Shown: in pieces, positions 1 through 4,655 of the stretch
Position numbering within the stretch: position 1 is the stretch's first letter
Layout: the number at the start of each line of letters is the position of its first letter
DNA from: an uncultured Collinsella sp.
GTDB taxonomy: Bacteria; Actinomycetota; Coriobacteriia; Coriobacteriales; Coriobacteriaceae
Assembly (NCBI GenBank): GCA_900554985.1
Contig: USJQ01000039.1
Coordinates: 1-8,005, forward strand
Direction: 5' to 3'
Length of the DNA stretch: 8,005 nucleotides
Position numbers and translations under genes: made by a program
Notes under the pieces: generated by a model
The model's input: the letters and a program-made list of their open reading frames with translations, nothing else
Database searches by the model: none
What the model was told of the DNA's origin: nothing

Positions 1-1847
1 CGCTCTCCCTTGGCGTGTGGACGGTCACGCTGCTGACCACCATCAAGTATGTGCTCATCTCGCTGCGCGCCGATAACCATGGTGAGGGCGGCATCTTTGC
101 CCTGTACAGCCTGGTCAAGCGCTGCGGTAAGTGGCTTATCATCCCCGCCATGCTGGGTGGCGCCGCGCTGCTCGCCGACGGCATCCTGACGCCGGCCGTT
201 ACCGTTACCACGGCCATCGAGGGCCTGCGCACCATCCCGGCGGTCCATGCCGTGCTGGGCGATGACCAGGGTCGCGTCGTCGCCATTACGCTCGCCATCA
301 TCATCGCGCTCTTTTTGGTGCAGCTCATCTGTACGGCCAAGATCGGTCACGCCTTTGGCCCCATCATGACGCTGTGGTTCCTGTTCCTGGGCGGTACGGG
401 TCTGTTTTTTGTATTCCAGCACCCCGCCGTGCTGCTGTGCCTCAACCCGCTGCGCGGCATCGCCTTTTTGCTGAGCCCCAACAACCACGCGGGCATCATG
501 ATTCTGGGCAGCTGCTTCCTCGCCACCACCGGTGCCGAGGCGCTCTACTCCGACATGGGCCACGTCGGCCGCGGCAACATCTACGCTACCTGGCCATTCG
601 TTAAGTGCTGCCTGCTGCTGTCCTATATGGGTCAGGGCGCTTGGCTTATGAACAACGCTGCCAACCCCGAGCTCATGGGCATTGCCGACCTCAACCCGTT
701 CTACCAGATGCTCGCCCCGGGCCTGCGCCCGTTTGCCGTAGGCCTTTCCACCGTCGCGGCCATCATTGCCTCGCAGGCGCTCATCACCGGCGCGTTTTCG
801 CTGGTGTCCGAGGCCAGCCGCCTGGACCTTATGCCGCACATGCAGGTCTTCTACCCTGCCGAGACCAAGGGCCAGCTCTACATCCCCATGGTCAACAACG
901 TCATGCTTGTCGGCTGCGTCATCGTGGTGCTGCTGTTCCAGAACTCGGCGCATATGGAAGCCGCCTACGGCCTTGCCATTACGCTGACTATGATGTGCAC
1001 CACGCTGCTGCTCTTCTTCTACCTGCACGAGGAGCGCAAGCTCAAGGTTGCTCCGTGGATCTTCGCGGCCTTCTTCCTTTTGCTCGAAGGCTTCTTCTTC
1101 GTGAGCTCGCTCACCAAGTTCTTCCACGGCGGCTACTTCACCATCCTCCTGGCTGCACTCATCATGGGCATTATGGTGTGCTGGTACAACGGCACGGCGG
1201 TCGAGCAGCGCCAGTTTACGCTGCTGCCGCTGCGCAGCTACCTGCCGCAGCTCAAGCGCCTGCGCGACGACGATCGCTATGAGCGCATGAGCGACAACGT
1301 CGTGTACCTGACCAAGGACACCCATACCGACTACATCGACCGCGATATCGTCTATTCGATCTTGGACAAGCATCCCAAGCGCGCCCGCGCCTGGTGGTTT
1401 GTGAATGTCGAGACCATGGACGAACCGCACACCTTTGCCTATTCGGTCGAGACGTTCGGCACCGATTACGTGTTCCGCGTGCATCTGTACCTGGGCTACA
1501 AGATCAACCAGCGCGTCAATGCCTACCTGCGTCAGGTCGTTCAGGACCTGGCTGCAACCGGCGAGCTGCCGCCGCAGACGCATGACTACTCGGTCTACAA
1601 GGATCCGGGTAACATCGGCACGTTCAAGTTCGTCCTGATCCGTAAGCTTCTGGCGCCCGAAAGCGATGTGGAGCCGAGCGAGCGTACGGCCATCACGCTC
1701 AAGTACATCATCCGCCGCGCCGCCGGCACGCCTGCGCGTTGGTACGGCCTGGAGAACTCCAACGTGAGCTTTGAGTATGTGCCGCTGTTCACCAAGTTCA
1801 AGGCTGTGAACAAGATGCAGCGCCTGGCCCCTAACGAGCGCCCGTAG
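1..1847 (+). CDS. kup: Kup/KUP-family low-affinity potassium uptake transporter, 5' partial
   Basis: Integral membrane K+ importer of the KUP/HAK/KT family, thought to work as a K+:H+ symporter. The reading frame is open from base 3 to the TAG at 1845-1847 (614 visible codons). The frame is already inside the family's second membrane segment, with the signature RADNHGEGG at about bases 69-95, so roughly 50-60 N-terminal codons, including the usual YGDIGTSPLY motif, lie outside the window. The GTG at 15 is internal, not the start. Family motifs seen in order, numbered from that GTG: LLADGILTPAVTV (residues 52-64), TTGAEALYSDMGHVG (171-185), ASQALITGAFSL (252-263), GQLYIPMVNN (286-295) and AAYGLAITLTM (316-326). 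About 10-11 membrane segments extend to about residue 390, followed by a ~220-residue soluble C-terminal domain typical of long Kup proteins. In some Firmicutes Kup proteins are inhibited by c-di-AMP; whether this one is cannot be read from the sequence. It is followed after 31 bases by a small membrane protein gene on the same strand. Confidence 0.96.
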   Translation, partial: LSLGVWTVTLLTTIKYVLISLRADNHGEGGIFALYSLVKRCGKWLIIPAMLGGAALLADGILTPAVTVTTAIEGLRTIPAVHAVLGDDQGRVVAITLAIIIALFLVQLICTAKIGHAFGPIMTLWFLFLGGTGLFFVFQHPAVLLCLNPLRGIAFLLSPNNHAGIMILGSCFLATTGAEALYSDMGHVGRGNIYATWPFVKCCLLLSYMGQGAWLMNNAANPELMGIADLNPFYQMLAPGLRPFAVGLSTVAAIIASQALITGAFSLVSEASRLDLMPHMQVFYPAETKGQLYIPMVNNVMLVGCVIVVLLFQNSAHMEAAYGLAITLTMMCTTLLLFFYLHEERKLKVAPWIFAAFFLLLEGFFFVSSLTKFFHGGYFTILLAALIMGIMVCWYNGTAVEQRQFTLLPLRSYLPQLKRLRDDDRYERMSDNVVYLTKDTHTDYIDRDIVYSILDKHPKRARAWWFVNVETMDEPHTFAYSVETFGTDYVFRVHLYLGYKINQRVNAYLRQVVQDLAATGELPPQTHDYSVYKDPGNIGTFKFVLIRKLLAPESDVEPSERTAITLKYIIRRAAGTPARWYGLENSNVSFEYVPLFTKFKAVNKMQRLAPNERP

Positions 1848-1878
1848 GCGCCGACAGGCTGCGTGGAGTTGGTTTCCG

Positions 1879-2103
1879 ATGGACAAGATTGAGACCGAGG
1901 GGGCAAACATGGATGCAAAGATGCTTGATGGCCGCGAGGCGGTTGCCGAGATGGTGCGTGAGGCACGCGCCGATGCCGCCGAAGATCGGTTCTTTACGAA
2001 TCGTGCCAACATGGACATGGCCGATCGCGTGATTTCGATCGTGGTGACGGTGCTTGTCGCGGCGTGCGTGTGCGCACTGCTCGCGCACGTGCTGTTTGTC
2101 TAA
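1879..2103 (+). CDS. Small single-pass membrane protein of unknown function
   Basis: I do not recognise this 74-residue protein. It has a charged, probably helical and cytoplasmic N-terminal part (residues 1-50, rich in Asp, Glu, Arg and Ala) and one hydrophobic segment at about residues 51-74 (starting VISIVVTVLVAACVCALL) that runs almost to the C-terminus, as in a tail-anchored or simple bitopic protein. Two starts are possible. The ATG at 1879 has a GGAG at 1865-1868 ten bases upstream; the in-frame ATG at 1909 (64 residues) has a G-rich GAGGGGG at 1897-1903 five bases upstream and may be the real one. The gene begins 31 or 61 bases after the kup stop on the same strand and ends before a U-tract hairpin, so it is probably the last gene of a kup transcript. 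It is much longer than KdpF (about 30 residues) and shows no evident similarity to it. An accessory role for Kup is only a guess from position. Confidence 0.72.
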   Translation: MDKIETEGANMDAKMLDGREAVAEMVREARADAAEDRFFTNRANMDMADRVISIVVTVLVAACVCALLAHVLFV

Positions 2104-2132
2104 CGACCGCAGGCTGCAAAGGCTATACACTT

Positions 2133-2197
2133 GGAACCACCACAAGGAGGCAACCACCGCAAAGGTGCCAGTCCCCTTGGTGGTGGTTTTTGTTTTT
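2133..2197 (+). terminator. Intrinsic terminator-like hairpin in the sensor-kinase leader (possible attenuator)
   Basis: The left arm at 2135-2147 (AACCACCACAAGG) pairs with the right arm at 2175-2188 (CCTTGGTGGTGGTT) over 13 base pairs with one bulged G at 2179. The right arm runs into a T-tract (TTTTTGTTTTT, about 2187-2197), the classic form of a Rho-independent terminator. A second small hairpin is nested inside: GGCA-A-CC (2149-2155) with GGTGCC (2164-2169) around an 8-base loop. It would end the kup/small-protein transcript. The kinase ATG is only 20 bases after the T-tract, too close for a separate promoter, so any kinase transcript should pass through this structure. Confidence 0.75.
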
Positions 2198-2217
2198 GAG
2201 AGAGGGGCGGGGCGCTG

Positions 2218-3843
2218 ATGGACGTCCGTGCGGACGGCGATATTGCCGAGAACTTTTGGTGGCGGCGTACAACGCTGACGCGTCGCAGCCCTCTGTATGA
2301 CGCCTGCGTATCGGCGGGGCTGCTAGCTGCGGCGACGATTGTGGGCGCGCTGCTCGACCATCCGGGGCTCGCGCCGAGCATCATGATCGTCTATGTGTTC
2401 GCTGTGCAGCTGTGCGCCTTCTTTACCTGGAGCCGCCTGTACTGCCTGCTGAGCTCTGCCGCCGCCGTGGCGCTCTACAACTTCTTGTTTGTCGACCCGC
2501 GCTACGCGCTGTCGTTTATCGACCGCGCTTATCCCGGCATGTTCTTCATTATGTTTGCGGTCTCGCTCGTGTCGAGCTCGATTGCGCTGGCCCTGCGCCG
2601 CGCCTTGGCGCAGGCTGCCGCCAGCGACCGTCGCACGCAGATGGTGCTCGAGACCAACCGCATGCTGCAGCGGTGCGGCGATCAGCAACAGATTGTTCAT
2701 GCTATGGCAACGCAGCTGGCGCGTCTTTCGGACTGTCCGGTCGTGTGGTATAGCGCCGATGCCGATAACGATGACCTGCTGCCGCGCACAACGTACACGG
2801 CCGTGGGCGATGCCGCGCCGGTGCACCAGCTGGCGCCGCAGATGCCGCCGCGGCTCTCGGCGTCCGCCTATGTGGGAACGCCGCTCGATGCCACCTATGG
2901 CGCTTCGGCGTTCTATGGCATATACCTGACTGTGCGCTCGGGTGACACCATGGTGCGCGCGGGCGATCCCGCCTCGGTGGTGGGGGTGCTCGCCATTGTC
3001 GCCGAGCCCGATGCGCTGACGCCCGAGGAGCGGACGCTTGCCGATGCCATCGCGAGCGAAGGCGAGCTGGCGCTCGATCGCGCCCGCGCCATGGAGGCCC
3101 GTGAGGAAGCGGCGGTGCTCGCTAAAAACGAGCAGCTGCGCGCCAACTTGTTGCGCTCCATCTCGCACGATTTGCGCACGCCGCTTACCAGCATTTCGGG
3201 TAATGCCGACGTGCTGCTCGACCAGGGCTCGACCGGCACGGCCGTGCTTGACGACCAGACACGCCGCGGTATGCTCCTATCCATTCGCTCGGACGCGCAA
3301 TGGCTCAATGCTACCGTCGAGAATCTGCTCGCCATCACCAAGCTCGAGGGCGGCGGCATGTATCTGTCGACCACACTCGAGCTCATGGACGATATCGTCG
3401 AGGAGGCATTGCGCCACGTAAACCCGGCCGTGCGCGAGCACGACCTTAAGGTGGTGGCGTGCGATGAGCCGGCGCTCGTCAACGTCGACGCGCGTCTGAT
3501 GGTGCAGCTGGTGGTCAATCTGGTGAACAACGCCATCACCTATACGCCTGCGGGTTCGCATATCGTAATCTCGATTGGCGTCCATGATGGATGTGTGGCG
3601 TGCTCGGTGGCCGATGACGGCCCGGGCATTGCGCCCGAGGACCGCGAGCGCATCTTTGAGTCGTTCTACACCGCCAACCATGGTCTGGCCGATAGCCAGC
3701 GCAGCGTGGGTCTGGGGCTTTCGCTTTGCCGCTCCATTGCGCTGGCACATGGCGGTAGCATAGGGGTTGCCGCGGCGGCCCCGCACGGCTCGGTCTTTAC
3801 GATTGAGCTTCCCGCCGCCGACGTTTCGTTTGATAAGGAGTAG
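2218..3843 (+). CDS. KdpD-like membrane sensor histidine kinase lacking the N-terminal KdpD/Usp domains
   Basis: Two-component sensor kinase of 541 residues, corresponding to the C-terminal half of KdpD (E. coli KdpD is 894 residues). Residues 31-125 hold about 3-4 closely packed membrane segments of DUF4118 type (around IMIVYVFAVQLCAFFTW and LYNFLFVDPRYALSF). Residues ~140-290 form a GAF-like region ending in a helix that leads to the kinase core. The H-box is RSISHDLRTPLTSISG, with phospho-accepting His317. The N-box is NLVNNAITYTP, with Asn438 as probable Mg-ATP ligand. G1 is DDGPGI (466-471), the F-box is around ERIFESFYT, and G2 is GLGLS (498-502), so the kinase looks active. The ATP-binding KdpD osmosensor and universal-stress domains found N-terminal in classical KdpD are absent, so the input signal is likely different or simpler. 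The start ATG at 2218 follows a G-rich stretch (AGAGGGGCGGGG, 2201-2212) that can act as ribosome-binding site. The stop is 4 bases before the regulator's start. Confidence 0.92.
   Translation: MDVRADGDIAENFWWRRTTLTRRSPLYDACVSAGLLAAATIVGALLDHPGLAPSIMIVYVFAVQLCAFFTWSRLYCLLSSAAAVALYNFLFVDPRYALSFIDRAYPGMFFIMFAVSLVSSSIALALRRALAQAAASDRRTQMVLETNRMLQRCGDQQQIVHAMATQLARLSDCPVVWYSADADNDDLLPRTTYTAVGDAAPVHQLAPQMPPRLSASAYVGTPLDATYGASAFYGIYLTVRSGDTMVRAGDPASVVGVLAIVAEPDALTPEERTLADAIASEGELALDRARAMEAREEAAVLAKNEQLRANLLRSISHDLRTPLTSISGNADVLLDQGSTGTAVLDDQTRRGMLLSIRSDAQWLNATVENLLAITKLEGGGMYLSTTLELMDDIVEEALRHVNPAVREHDLKVVACDEPALVNVDARLMVQLVVNLVNNAITYTPAGSHIVISIGVHDGCVACSVADDGPGIAPEDRERIFESFYTANHGLADSQRSVGLGLSLCRSIALAHGGSIGVAAAAPHGSVFTIELPAADVSFDKE
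3835..3840 (+). promoter_or_regulatory. Shine-Dalgarno site fixing the GTG start of the response regulator
   Basis: AAGGAG lies in the last codons of the kinase gene, seven bases before GTG 3848. It is the strongest ribosome-binding site in this region. It selects the GTG at 3848 over the longer open frame beginning at 3767 and over the GTG at 3863. Its position inside the kinase coding sequence implies translational coupling of kinase and regulator. Confidence 0.85.
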
Positions 3844-3847
3844 CGCT

Positions 3848-4561
3848 GTGCCGAACTCTGCCGTGAAACCGCTCATCTTGGTCGTTGAGGACGATCCCGC
3901 CGTCCGCAACCTTATCGTCGCCGCGCTCGAGGCGCACGGTTTGCGCCATATGGCTGTGGAGACCGCCCACGCCGCCATCGCCGCCGCTTCGTCGCAGGCG
4001 CCGAGCATTGTGCTGCTCGATCTGGGCCTGCCCGATATGGACGGCGTCAAGGTGGTGGAGTCGGTGCGCGCGTGGTCGGGCATGCCGATCATCGTGGTTT
4101 CGGCGCGCAGCGAGGACGCGGACAAGATCCGAGCGCTCGATGCCGGCGCCGATGACTACCTGACTAAGCCGTTTTCGGTCGAGGAGCTGCTCGCGCGCAT
4201 TCGCACCACGCTCAGGCGCCTTTCGTATGCGCAGGCGGGCGGTGTTGTCTCCGAGGGCTCGTTCGATACCGGCGAGTTGCATATCGATTTTGATGCCGGC
4301 ATCGCCACGATGGATGGCGAGGAACTGCATCTGACGCCGATCGAGTACAAGCTCTTGTGCCTGCTGGCACACAACGCCGACAAGGTGCTGACGCACCAGT
4401 TTATCTTGCACGAGATCTGGGGTACGGCGACCAAGAGCGACCTGGCGAGCCTGCGCGTCTTTATGGGCACGTTGCGTAAGAAGATCGAGTCCGACCCCGC
4501 GCATCCGCGTTACATCCAAACCCATGTAGGCATTGGCTACCGCCTAGTCACCCAAGGCTAG
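3848..4561 (+). CDS. kdpE: KdpE-like response regulator (OmpR/PhoB family)
   Basis: Cytoplasmic DNA-binding regulator of 237 residues, the usual length for KdpE (225-240). The receiver domain (residues ~8-122) has the acidic pocket EDD (14-16), phospho-acceptor Asp58 in LLDLGLPD, the switch residue Ser85 in VVSARSE, and Lys107 in LTKPF. The winged-helix output domain (~135-235) contains LTPIEYKLLCLLAHNADKVL and ends RYIQTHVGIGYRL, very close to the KdpE pattern. The start is GTG 3848, supported by AAGGAG seven bases upstream and by the fact that the receiver fold begins about eight residues in (PLILVVEDD). The partner is the kinase immediately upstream (4-base gap), so they form one operon. 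In classical systems KdpE activates kdpFABC; those genes are not in this window, and the nearest K+ gene is kup. Confidence 0.95.
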   Translation: MPNSAVKPLILVVEDDPAVRNLIVAALEAHGLRHMAVETAHAAIAAASSQAPSIVLLDLGLPDMDGVKVVESVRAWSGMPIIVVSARSEDADKIRALDAGADDYLTKPFSVEELLARIRTTLRRLSYAQAGGVVSEGSFDTGELHIDFDAGIATMDGEELHLTPIEYKLLCLLAHNADKVLTHQFILHEIWGTATKSDLASLRVFMGTLRKKIESDPAHPRYIQTHVGIGYRLVTQG

Positions 4562-4584
4562 ATCGCCAACCACCATCCCAATAT

Positions 4585-4655
4585 GAGTTGCGGTGAAATA
4601 CGGTCTAAATTTGCCTAATTCCAGGCAAAACAGTCCGTATTCCACCGCAACTTTG
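4585..4655 (+). terminator. Long nested inverted repeat between convergent genes; probable terminator of the kinase/regulator operon
   Basis: Outer arms 4586-4603 and 4635-4652 are complementary over 18 base pairs with one non-Watson-Crick position (4596/4642: A-C on the plus-strand RNA, but a G-U pair on the minus-strand RNA). A second stem is nested inside: TTTGCC (4610-4615) with GGCAAA (4624-4629) around the loop TAATTCCA. On the plus strand the outer arm is followed by a short T-rich run (CTTTGTTAT), weakly terminator-like; the minus-strand exit has no T-run. It lies 25 bases after the regulator stop and 4 bases from the RlmKL stop. The length and nesting go beyond an ordinary terminator, so a dispersed palindromic repeat (REP or MITE-like) is an alternative. 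Confidence 0.6.

Noticed and set aside
15..17. GTG as the start codon of kup
   Set aside because: It falls inside the conserved second membrane segment, and the frame is open to the window edge; the real start is upstream of the window.
2133..2197. A known riboswitch class in the kinase leader (c-di-GMP, c-di-AMP, cobalamin, fluoride considered)
   Set aside because: I could not match the conserved core of any of these; only a terminator-like hairpin with a nested stem is supported.
2323..3168. A 281-codon minus-strand open frame opposite the sensor kinase, and another at 3277-4125
   Set aside because: Both lie antisense to well-supported kinase/regulator genes, have Arg/His-rich shadow composition and no ribosome-binding site or domain that I can recognise.
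3767..3847. Upstream extension of the response regulator to an ATG at 3767
   Set aside because: The extra 27 residues are out-of-frame kinase codons and do not resemble a receiver N-terminus; GTG 3848 has AAGGAG at ideal spacing.
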